A stretch of 9,742 nucleotides of DNA, taken from a candidate division TA06 bacterium. GTDB lineage: Bacteria; Ratteibacteria; UBA8468; MWAK01. Position numbers and translations under genes: made by a program. A model generated the notes under the pieces. The model did not search any database and had not been told where the DNA came from. It saw only the letters and a program-made list of their open reading frames with translations. Shown here piece after piece: positions 1 through 6,484 of this stretch. The number at the start of each line of letters is the position of its first letter. The stretch's first letter is position 1. The stretch is from contig JAKJFK010000051.1 of assembly GCA_022704925.1 (NCBI GenBank), positions 1-9,742 of the forward strand, read 5' to 3'.

Positions 1-1
1 C

Positions 2-1036
2 CGCCACTCGCCGGCCATCGCCAACCTGATCGCCGGCAATGAGGCGCTGCGGGCGGCGACCCGGACGGCCCTGCTGCCGGTTTACGGGCTGGCCTGGTTC
101 CTGCTCAAGGGCTGGCTGCTGCCGGCCGCAATGCTGGCGGCTGGACTCCTGCTGGGCTGGCTGGCGATGCGGCGGCGGCCGCTGGCCGCGGCCGGGCTGA
201 CCCTGGCCCTGCTGCTGGCCGCCTCGCCGGTGCTGGCCCTGGACGCCAACCACTTCTCGCCGGCGCTGGGCGAGGAGGTCTTCACGGCGGTGCCGAGCGC
301 GGACACCCTTGAGGTAGGAACGAAGGATTTCGGCCTCTTTGTCAGCTACGCCGAGGGGCCGCTCAAGTTCAAGGCCGGCGGCGGCGGTGACGAGCAGTCC
401 CTCTCCAGCCACCAGGCCTTTGCCGTGCTCGGATTCGCGGCCGGATTGACCGACCGGTTCCAGCTCGGGGCCAGGCTGCCCTTCCTCTTCAGCCAGGACT
501 CGGCCCTCAAGGGGGCCGCCGAGCCGGACGAAACCGGCCTGGGTGACCTGAGGATCGAGGGCAAGTACCGCCTGGCCGGCGGTGACGCGGCCGGGGTGGC
601 CATCGTGCCCTACCTGAGCCTGGATACCGGCAGCGACGACGCCTTCTTCAGCAAGGGGGCCAACGCCCTGGGCGTGCTGCTGGTGGTGGATCGCAACTGG
701 AACCGGCAGACCTGGTTTACCGCCCACGTCGGTCTCCAGACCCAGGGCGACGAGGATTTCCAGGATGTCGAAATCGAGAACTCTCTCCTCTTCGGAACCG
801 GCCTGGGCTGGAAGCTCGCCTCCTCCGGAAGCGCGCTGAGCCTGGAGATCTTCGGCCGGGCCGACGGGTCGGATCTCTTCGACCGGGAGGAGGCGACCCC
901 GATCGAGGCGCTCTTCTCCTACACCAAGGAGATCCGCGAGAGGGCCCGCCTCAAGCTGGGCCTGGGCAAGGGTCTCACCAAGGGATACGGGGCCCCCGAT
1001 TACCGGCTCTTCATCGGAATGGAAAGAGCCTTCTAA
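2..1036 (+). CDS. CFI-box membrane tail fused in frame to an outer-membrane beta-barrel (5' partial)
   Basis: The frame is open from base 2, so the gene begins outside the window; 344 residues are visible. Visible residues 1-41 align without gaps to residues 409-449 of the CFI-box protein encoded at 1237-2661, with 17 identities including a shared GWLLP. This part is therefore the end of a CFI-box C-terminal membrane domain. An RRR cluster follows (about residues 57-59), then a hydrophobic stretch ending ASPVLA before LDANHF, which looks like a signal peptide with a signal peptidase I site. The rest resembles the barrels often found in OmpA-family or transporter-type outer-membrane proteins: GLTDRFQLGARLPF, GLGDLRIEGKYRL, alternating strands and a terminal Phe. 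No OmpA peptidoglycan-binding domain follows. Internal ATGs at 131 and 167 could start a separate barrel gene; 167 gives a textbook signal peptide. Neither has a clear ribosome binding site, so I prefer one continuous protein. The barrel assignment is firm; its substrate is unknown. Confidence 0.8.
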   Translation, partial: RHSPAIANLIAGNEALRAATRTALLPVYGLAWFLLKGWLLPAAMLAAGLLLGWLAMRRRPLAAAGLTLALLLAASPVLALDANHFSPALGEEVFTAVPSADTLEVGTKDFGLFVSYAEGPLKFKAGGGGDEQSLSSHQAFAVLGFAAGLTDRFQLGARLPFLFSQDSALKGAAEPDETGLGDLRIEGKYRLAGGDAAGVAIVPYLSLDTGSDDAFFSKGANALGVLLVVDRNWNRQTWFTAHVGLQTQGDEDFQDVEIENSLLFGTGLGWKLASSGSALSLEIFGRADGSDLFDREEATPIEALFSYTKEIRERARLKLGLGKGLTKGYGAPDYRLFIGMERAF

Positions 1037-1064
1037 GGCCGATCCAGGTAAGGAAAGTTCTTCG

Positions 1065-1103
1065 GCAGGGCGGGGAAGAAAAATTCCCCGCCCTGCTTTT
1101 TTT
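1065..1103 (+). terminator. Intrinsic terminator of the barrel gene
   Basis: A perfect 13-bp stem (GCAGGGCGGGGAA at 1065-1077 with its complement at 1084-1096) encloses the 6-nt loop GAAAAA and is followed by seven T (1097-1103). It starts 28 bp after the stop codon of the barrel gene. This is a textbook Rho-independent terminator for rightward transcription. Confidence 0.95.
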
Positions 1104-1167
1104 ATCTTCCCGGGCGGATACCGGCCGGATAAGAAGCCGCCTCGATCGATTTCGGCCAGCCGCGCCT

Positions 1168-1207
1168 AAAAATCAGCCCCGAGACCCGGATCGGGTCTCG
1201 GGGCTGA
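1168..1207 (-). terminator. Intrinsic terminator of the leftward CFI-box gene
   Basis: A perfect 16-bp stem (1173-1188 with 1192-1207) closes on a 3-nt loop. On the minus strand it is followed by five T (complement of 1168-1172). It lies about 30 bp beyond the stop codon at 1237. Four A follow it on the plus strand, so it fits leftward transcription only. With the terminator at 1065-1103 it insulates the two converging genes. Confidence 0.92.
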
Positions 1208-1236
1208 AAACATCGCCCGGGGTCGCCGCCTCTCTT

Positions 1237-2661
1237 TTACAAAACGGCCGGAGTCCTTCTTCTCTCCTGCACCCAGAACAGCCAGGCGCCGACGGCGGCC
1301 AAAAGTATCAATCCGGGCAGCAACCAACCGTTAAGCGCCAGGAAAGAGAAGGCGATCAACGGGTAGAGGACCAGCCGGACCGCGGCCCGGGCCAGCGGCC
1401 GGGGCGCAATATACCGGGCGGCCAGCGGACCCTTGCGGTAATACCAGGAGACGAAGGCCGCACCCGGACGGTTGGTAAGCAGACAATGGTCGCGAAACCG
1501 GCGCAGAAGAGCAACCTGGCCGGCCAGCGGGGAACCAAAGGCGGCCGTGGCGATAAAACAGAGGTTGTCGGATTCCTCTTCCTCCTCCCCGGCCAGCGTG
1601 TAGGCGAATTTTACCTTGCCGTTGGTCCGATCCGTATAAGTGACGTAAAGCAGGTCCTGGCCGTCAATCGCCAGGGAAGAAAAATAGCCGACATTACCCT
1701 CCTGATCGGCGATGGAATTCAGCCAGGCCCCGCTGGCGTTGGTGGCGTACTGGAGGTCATTGTCGTTGTAGTTGCAGTAACTGATATGGACGCCGCCAAG
1801 GGAATCGAGAACCAACGAGGAGTTACCGGCGATGCCGACGGCGTTATCAATGACGGTATTGACCCAGGCGCCCGAGGCGTTGGTCATGTAATTCACCGCC
1901 CCGGAGGCGTAATAACTGACATGGACCTTGTTGGCGCTGTCCGTTTTCACGGAGGCAAAATAGCCGCCGTTGACGCCGATGACCGTGCTGACCCAGGAAC
2001 CGGAAGCGTTGGTGGTGTAAGTCAGCTGGTTACCGGCTCGGAAATGGACGATGTGGACCTTGTCGTTGCCGTCAACCGTGATGGAAGTCACGTACCCGCC
2101 CGAGCCCAGGTTGGAAAGCGTCCAGCTGCCGGTCAGGTCGGTCGCGTACTTCAAGGATCCACCGTTCCGGTCCAGGTAACTTATGTGGACCTTGTTGTTC
2201 GAATCCAGGGCGAGGGAAAGATCATCCCCGACATCGTAACCCGGGTTGTCGAGGGTGGTGATGACCCAGGCCCCGCTGGCGTTGGTGGCGTACTTGAGCT
2301 GCTGGGTGCCGTCATAGGCGATGTGAACCTTGCCGTTGCCGTCAACCGCGATGGAGGATGCGTAGGTAAGCCCGCCGCCGGTCCCGGGGCTGTCCAGGGT
2401 GGAGACGACCCAGGCCCCGCTGGCGTTGGTGGCATACTTGAGGTCGCCGCCGTCAAAGTAACTGGCGTGGGCCTTGCCATTCGAATCGAGCGCCAGCGAA
2501 CTGTAATCCCCGGCGTCGTCCAGGGTCGAGGTAACCCATTCGGCGGCCCGGGCGGCCGGAACGAACCGGGCGGCCAGACCGGCCAGCAGCAGGCAGGAAA
2601 AAAAGAGCCGGACGGCGCCACTGACTCCCCGGATATGCAAACAACGGATCTTTCTATCCAT
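1237..2661 (-). CDS. Secreted seven-repeat propeller protein with CFI-box C-terminal membrane domain
   Basis: This 474-residue protein starts with a Sec signal peptide (hydrophobic core about 19-31, cleavage near AARA at 36-39). Residues 41-358 hold seven tandem repeats of 42-48 residues. Each runs from a SW/AW start through LALDSNGKVHISY to LKYATNASG, the pattern of a beta-propeller, and seven units fit one closed ring. An acidic linker (EEEEESDN, 359-366) leads to the CFI box, CFIATAAFGS, at 368-377. A hydrophobic region at about 428-464 and a basic RRR tail follow, as in CFI-box-CTERM proteins. The propeller should therefore face the periplasm or surface, held at the membrane by the tail. 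The ATG start has GGAGG six bases upstream (2668-2672), and a near-consensus promoter lies at 2742-2770. Ligand and function are unknown. The convergent neighbour carries a related tail. Confidence 0.9.
   Translation of the reverse strand: MDRKIRCLHIRGVSGAVRLFFSCLLLAGLAARFVPAARAAEWVTSTLDDAGDYSSLALDSNGKAHASYFDGGDLKYATNASGAWVVSTLDSPGTGGGLTYASSIAVDGNGKVHIAYDGTQQLKYATNASGAWVITTLDNPGYDVGDDLSLALDSNNKVHISYLDRNGGSLKYATDLTGSWTLSNLGSGGYVTSITVDGNDKVHIVHFRAGNQLTYTTNASGSWVSTVIGVNGGYFASVKTDSANKVHVSYYASGAVNYMTNASGAWVNTVIDNAVGIAGNSSLVLDSLGGVHISYCNYNDNDLQYATNASGAWLNSIADQEGNVGYFSSLAIDGQDLLYVTYTDRTNGKVKFAYTLAGEEEEESDNLCFIATAAFGSPLAGQVALLRRFRDHCLLTNRPGAAFVSWYYRKGPLAARYIAPRPLARAAVRLVLYPLIAFSFLALNGWLLPGLILLAAVGAWLFWVQERRRTPAVL
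1588..2541 (-). repeat. Seven tandem propeller-type coding repeats
   Basis: Protein repeats span residues 41-82, 83-130, 131-178, 179-221, 222-264, 265-311 and 312-358. The boundary motif TNASGAW is encoded by nearly identical DNA. A 28-nt stretch beginning CCAGGCCCCGCTGGCG on the plus strand occurs identically at 1723-1750 and 2266-2293, and with one mismatch at 2410-2437. Repeat 4 and repeat 7 are the most diverged. The retained DNA identity suggests recent duplication or gene conversion between blades. Confidence 0.85.
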
Positions 2662-2741
2662 GCCTCTCCTCCCTTTTGCGATTTTCAGCCGGGCCTAACG
2701 ACCGGATCTCGATGGAATATTTCCCGCGCGGCCATCTCTAG

Positions 2742-2770
2742 TTTATACCGCCGCCTTTTTCGCCAGTCAA
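2742..2770 (-). promoter_or_regulatory. Sigma70-type promoter of the leftward CFI-box gene
   Basis: On the minus strand TTGACT (2770-2765) and TATAAA (2747-2742) are separated by exactly 17 bp. The expected transcript start is near 2735, giving a leader of about 73 nt before the ATG at 2661. It lies in the 132-bp gap after the PKD gene. No clear terminator separates them, so readthrough from the operon is also possible. Confidence 0.75.
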
Positions 2771-2793
2771 TACCGGAGCAGACGACGCCGTGG

Positions 2794-5220
2794 CTATCGC
2801 GCCGGGGACGGCGTTTTTCCCGCCCAGATCCGGATCGAATAAAGCTCGAAACGCGACCGGGCGCTGCCGCTGACAATGGAAATCGGCCCCTCCGACGGCA
2901 ACTCCTGGTTGTCAAGCCGGAAGAAGTTTTCGCCGGTGTCCGATTCCAGGAAGCCGGTGTAACGGAAGCGGCCCGGATGGGCCGGATCCGCATCCAGGAA
3001 GAGACGCAGGTTCGATTTCTGCCAGGGGAAACGCACCTTGGAGGCAATGAACCGGCTCGCCCAGCCTCCGGCCGCGAGCGGACGGCCGATCGAGATGTTG
3101 CGGCCGGACTCCCCGGGCGCCTCGATATAACCGAGCTGGGTCCCCAGGATCGAAAAACCGGTCCCCGGACGGATGCCGTCGAGAACGGAGAAGAAGGAGG
3201 CCTCCAGGTAGAGAGGCGGCGCTAATTTCTTCAGGCTGGTCAAACCGTGGGGGCCGGGCTTTTCCAGCTTGGGGTCGTAGATCTTGACGAAGCCGCCATC
3301 CCGGCCGGAGACGTGCACGATGGCGGTGTCCGGATCGGTCAGCTGCCAGACGGCCCGGTCAATCCCGTCTTTGCCCCAGCCGTTTTCAATGGCCAGCGGC
3401 CATTGCGGCTCGACCCGGACCACGCTCCGGGCGGTGTGGCGGCCGGATGGCCCGGTGACGGTAAGGGACACCTCGTAAAAACCCGGGGGCGTGAAGGTGT
3501 GGACCGGGTTCGGCTCCCCGGAAACGCTTCCGTCGTCGAAGTTCCATTCATACCGGAGCGGCCCATTCTTCAGGTCGCGTGATCCCTCCGAAGAGAAGGA
3601 CACCCGCAGGGGCGCCGGACCCTGCGGAGGATCGGGCCGGAGGCAGGCGGCCGTCGGACTGACCGTTATGAAGGCCCGTCCGCTGTTGTATCCGTTGCCG
3701 GCGCTTCCGTCGGAGACGATGACCGTCACCGGCTCGACTCCGGCCGGGTGGAAAGGCGGACACTGCCAGGTGAAGGTGTCGCCCTCGATGCGGCCGACCT
3801 CCCCGTCCCACTGGGAGAAGACCACCGGGAAGCCCTCCGGATCCCGGCCGGAAAGGCGGAAAATGGCGCGCTCGCCCGGAAGAATGGTCAGGTCGCGCAG
3901 ACCCTCCAGGGTCGGGCGCAGGTTATCCTTGCCGGCGGTCCGGTAGATGTTCACGACCGCCGGGTTGCTGTCGTAACGGCCGTTGTTGGCGATCAGCAGA
4001 ATGGAAGTGCGCCCCCTGGGAAGCTGCTTGTCGAACGGGATGACAAGGGTGTACTCGGCCGTTTCGCCCTCGCGCCGGATCTGCACGTCACGGTGGCCGT
4101 AAAGGACCTTCCAGCGGAAGGTGAGCGGCCAGCCCTGCAGGTCGTAGGAATCGGCGGCCGAAAGGCGGATCCTGATCTCTTCGTCCTCCCCCTGCCGGAT
4201 CAGCAGGGCCGTCTTCAGCGTGTCGTAAACCACGGTGCCGCCCTTGACCTCCAGCGGCTTCAGGAGCGCGACCGGCGGCGCGACATCCATGCCGGCGGCT
4301 ATTTTCACCATGTTCCGGAGGTGAAGTTCGTCGTTGTAATTATGAAAGAGGTGGTTGAACTCGGTCTGGTTGCTTCCCCGGTAATCGGCGTGATCCCCCT
4401 GGGAATTGTAGGCCACCCGGTGCCTCAATTCGTCGTCATAGGGAACCTTGTACGGCAGGGCGGCCTTCCAGATGTAGAGGAGCGTGGCCGGGTAAAGGCC
4501 GTTCACCTGGAGGGTGCGCTTCAGGGCGACCGGCAGGTAGCCACCGGCGATCAGCATCTTGGTGATGGCCATCGTCTCGCTGCCCGAGGACCCGATGGAA
4601 TTGTAGAAGCAGGGCGCCAGGGCCTGGTACTCGTCCACGGCCCGATCCGGAGCCCGGTCCATGAAGGAGATATGGGCCGGCCCGGTCCGGAGGCAGTCCC
4701 GAAAATAGTAGTCCCGTTCGGTCCGCTCCAGGCGATCTTTTTCGTTGGCGATATGGTGGCCCATCTCGGTCGTCGACTGGCTGGTGAAATTGATTCCGTG
4801 CGACCCGATCTCACCCCGGTTGAGATGGATCATGCCCTCCAGGATGCCCTCGACCGCATTATCGCCGGCCGGCGATTTCCAAGCGTCCCGGACGTAACTG
4901 TGCTTGTTATCCTCGCTCGAATAGACGTCACACCAGAAACCGGCGTAGGTGCGGCCCGGCCAATCCTGACCCTTGCGGTAATCAACGAACCGCTCGGAAG
5001 CGGGCGGCCAGGGGAAGAGGCGCTGCGCCTCGGGCGGCAGGGAGACGTCCCCGACCGGAGCCGGGTCATCGCACCAGAGTTTCCAGGCCGGCTTCTCGTA
5101 ATAGGGGTTTTTGATGGCGGGACGCATTTCCTGCCCGAACGCCGGCACCGGCCAAACCGAAAAGCACAAGAAAAAAGGAAAGGAACCGGCTACGGCCAGG
5201 CAGAGTTTCCTGATGATCAT
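2794..5220 (-). CDS. Large secreted protein: unknown N-terminal domain, Ig-like and PKD domains
   Basis: This 808-residue protein has a signal peptide (core about 7-26, cleavage near AFG at 27-29). Residues about 31-320 form a domain I do not recognise. It is rich in aromatic residues, with four Cys (50, 97, 176, 204) that could form disulfides and with His/Asp/Asn-rich stretches such as TEMGHHIANEKD (151-162) and FNHLFHNYNDELH (288-300). Two Ig-like or cadherin-like units follow (about 321-428 and 433-521; LTFRWKVL, DPEGFPVVFSQW), then a clear PKD domain (about 524-604; YEWNFDDGS at 558-566 and HTFTPPGFYEVSLTV at 574-588). The last 200 residues may be a jelly-roll or lectin-like module. PKD and Ig-like units usually mediate extracellular binding, so the N-terminal domain may be the active part. 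AAGGAG lies seven bases before the ATG, and the AsmA-like gene ends 33 bp upstream, indicating an operon. Confidence 0.88.
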   Translation of the reverse strand: MIIRKLCLAVAGSFPFFLCFSVWPVPAFGQEMRPAIKNPYYEKPAWKLWCDDPAPVGDVSLPPEAQRLFPWPPASERFVDYRKGQDWPGRTYAGFWCDVYSSEDNKHSYVRDAWKSPAGDNAVEGILEGMIHLNRGEIGSHGINFTSQSTTEMGHHIANEKDRLERTERDYYFRDCLRTGPAHISFMDRAPDRAVDEYQALAPCFYNSIGSSGSETMAITKMLIAGGYLPVALKRTLQVNGLYPATLLYIWKAALPYKVPYDDELRHRVAYNSQGDHADYRGSNQTEFNHLFHNYNDELHLRNMVKIAAGMDVAPPVALLKPLEVKGGTVVYDTLKTALLIRQGEDEEIRIRLSAADSYDLQGWPLTFRWKVLYGHRDVQIRREGETAEYTLVIPFDKQLPRGRTSILLIANNGRYDSNPAVVNIYRTAGKDNLRPTLEGLRDLTILPGERAIFRLSGRDPEGFPVVFSQWDGEVGRIEGDTFTWQCPPFHPAGVEPVTVIVSDGSAGNGYNSGRAFITVSPTAACLRPDPPQGPAPLRVSFSSEGSRDLKNGPLRYEWNFDDGSVSGEPNPVHTFTPPGFYEVSLTVTGPSGRHTARSVVRVEPQWPLAIENGWGKDGIDRAVWQLTDPDTAIVHVSGRDGGFVKIYDPKLEKPGPHGLTSLKKLAPPLYLEASFFSVLDGIRPGTGFSILGTQLGYIEAPGESGRNISIGRPLAAGGWASRFIASKVRFPWQKSNLRLFLDADPAHPGRFRYTGFLESDTGENFFRLDNQELPSEGPISIVSGSARSRFELYSIRIWAGKTPSPAR

Positions 5221-5253
5221 TCCGTCTCTCCTTCAGCGATCTGGTTTGGCCGG

Positions 5254-6402
5254 TCACCGGCCCATCAGGTTCGAGATGCCTTTTCCGGCCTTTCTAAGAC
5301 CGCCCCCGATCCCGGTCCCCAGCCCCCGGGCCGCTCCGCCGATCAACCGGTCCACGGCCAGAATCGGCCGGCCGAACTTCTCCCGGAAGGCGCGGCTGAA
5401 GGAGGCGGCAATCGCCTCTTTCAGATCGCTCTTCAATTCGTTGACCGTACCCTTGACTTCGAAATCCAGGGAGAGGGCACCCTCCCGGTCCTCCAGGAAC
5501 TTGACCGCGGCCGCCGCCGGCAGGCCCAAGAGGGTCTTCTTGAAAAAACCACCCGAGCCGGCCAGTTTCAAACCCCGGATTTCCAGGTGCTGCCGGCTTT
5601 CCAGATCGTTTTGGCGACAGCGGGCTTCGGCCCGGACGTCAGCCCGGCCGGCCGTGATTGAAATCGGGGCGGCGGGATAAAGATAAGCGAAATCAGCCAG
5701 GTTGACGCCCCGGATTTCGGTCGAGGCGTCGAAATCGAGCGGACCGGCGCCGGCCACGATCCGGCCGCGGACGGCCACCGGAACCGGGTTGACCGTCTCG
5801 ATCACCGCCTGCGTTTTGAAAGGACTCTCCAGACGCTCCTCGTTGGGAAAGTTCAAGTTGCCGAGAGTCAGGCCGAGACGGCTGACACTCAGGGCCGGCT
5901 CCTTCGCCGGGCTCAACTGCCGGCTGTAAAGGTTAACCCGCCCGCCCCGAATTGAGAGACCATCAAGGTGGAACTTGAAGGCGGGAGGTTCTTTCCCACC
6001 CTTTTTGACTGCGAATCGGCCGAGATCATGTTCCAGGTTGGTGGCGCCGCCGGCCGCCTGGATGATATTGATTTCCGGGTTGGAAATAAGCAGGCGGTTG
6101 ATGACCAGGCGCCGCCGGAGCAGCGGCGCGAAAGCCGCTTGCACCCGGATCTCGTCAACCGTCAGCAGGTTGCCCGGCGGGAAGCCCGGCGGCTGGCGGA
6201 GCAGCAGGTTCCTGAGGATAATCGACCGGCCCGGGACCGAAATCCGCACCGATCCGATGCTCAGCCGTCCTTCGAATAACGGTCCGACCCTGGCCTCAAC
6301 CGCCTTTTTGGCCAGCGGATTGGCCAGAATTTGAATAATTCCGGCCAGAATGGCCGGGACGACCAGCAGAACTAAGATCAGAAGCGTGATTCTCTTTTTC
6401 AT
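5254..6402 (-). CDS. Short AsmA-like envelope protein
   Basis: From the ATG at 6402 this is a 382-residue protein. MKKRITLLILVLLVVPAILAG forms one N-terminal membrane helix or uncleaved signal. The body shows the AsmA/DUF748-type pattern: a VEARVGPLFEGRLSIGSVRI start, then LRNLLLRQPPGF, a VDEIRVQ..FAPLLRRRLVINRLLISNPEI block typical of the family, and a C-terminal LEDREGALSLDFEVKGT segment followed by amphipathic sequence. AsmA-like proteins are inner-membrane anchored, periplasmic beta-rich proteins linked to lipid transport and outer-membrane upkeep; this one is short for the family. The frame can be extended to a TTG at 6480, but the added residues are Pro/Arg-rich and would precede the membrane helix, so I chose the ATG. 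That ATG lacks an obvious Shine-Dalgarno site. The gene sits between the esterase (82-bp gap) and the PKD gene (33-bp gap). Confidence 0.82.
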   Translation of the reverse strand: MKKRITLLILVLLVVPAILAGIIQILANPLAKKAVEARVGPLFEGRLSIGSVRISVPGRSIILRNLLLRQPPGFPPGNLLTVDEIRVQAAFAPLLRRRLVINRLLISNPEINIIQAAGGATNLEHDLGRFAVKKGGKEPPAFKFHLDGLSIRGGRVNLYSRQLSPAKEPALSVSRLGLTLGNLNFPNEERLESPFKTQAVIETVNPVPVAVRGRIVAGAGPLDFDASTEIRGVNLADFAYLYPAAPISITAGRADVRAEARCRQNDLESRQHLEIRGLKLAGSGGFFKKTLLGLPAAAAVKFLEDREGALSLDFEVKGTVNELKSDLKEAIAASFSRAFREKFGRPILAVDRLIGGAARGLGTGIGGGLRKAGKGISNLMGR

Positions 6403-6484
6403 GGCTGATCGGCGGTCCGGCCCCGGCCGGCCGGACCGGGGAAACCGCGAAAAAATGAACGGCGGCCACGATCCAGGCAAAGGA

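Noticed and set aside
2785-2818. Inverted repeat ACGCCGT/ACGGCGT followed by five T on the plus strand
   Set aside because: It has a 16-nt loop and only 7 bp of stem, lies at the end of a leftward gene, and has no rightward gene to terminate. On the minus strand no T-tract follows.
1486-3225. Long rightward open frame of 579 codons
   Set aside because: It is antisense to two well-supported leftward genes (propeller/CFI-box and the end of the PKD gene), crosses their boundary and a promoter, and gives low-complexity G/V/D-rich protein typical of a GC-codon shadow.
5248-5262. Palindrome GGCCGG-TCA-CCGGCC around the AsmA-like stop codon
   Set aside because: A 6-bp stem with a triloop and no T-tract is weak and common in such GC-rich DNA; no function can be supported.
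3748-5661. Long rightward open frame of 637 codons
   Set aside because: Antisense to the PKD gene and the end of the AsmA-like gene. The leftward genes have signal peptides, domain motifs and ribosome sites; this frame has none.
6403-6480. TTG start at 6480 extending the AsmA-like protein by 26 residues
   Set aside because: The extension is Pro/Arg-rich and places extra residues before a textbook N-terminal membrane helix; kept only as an alternative.
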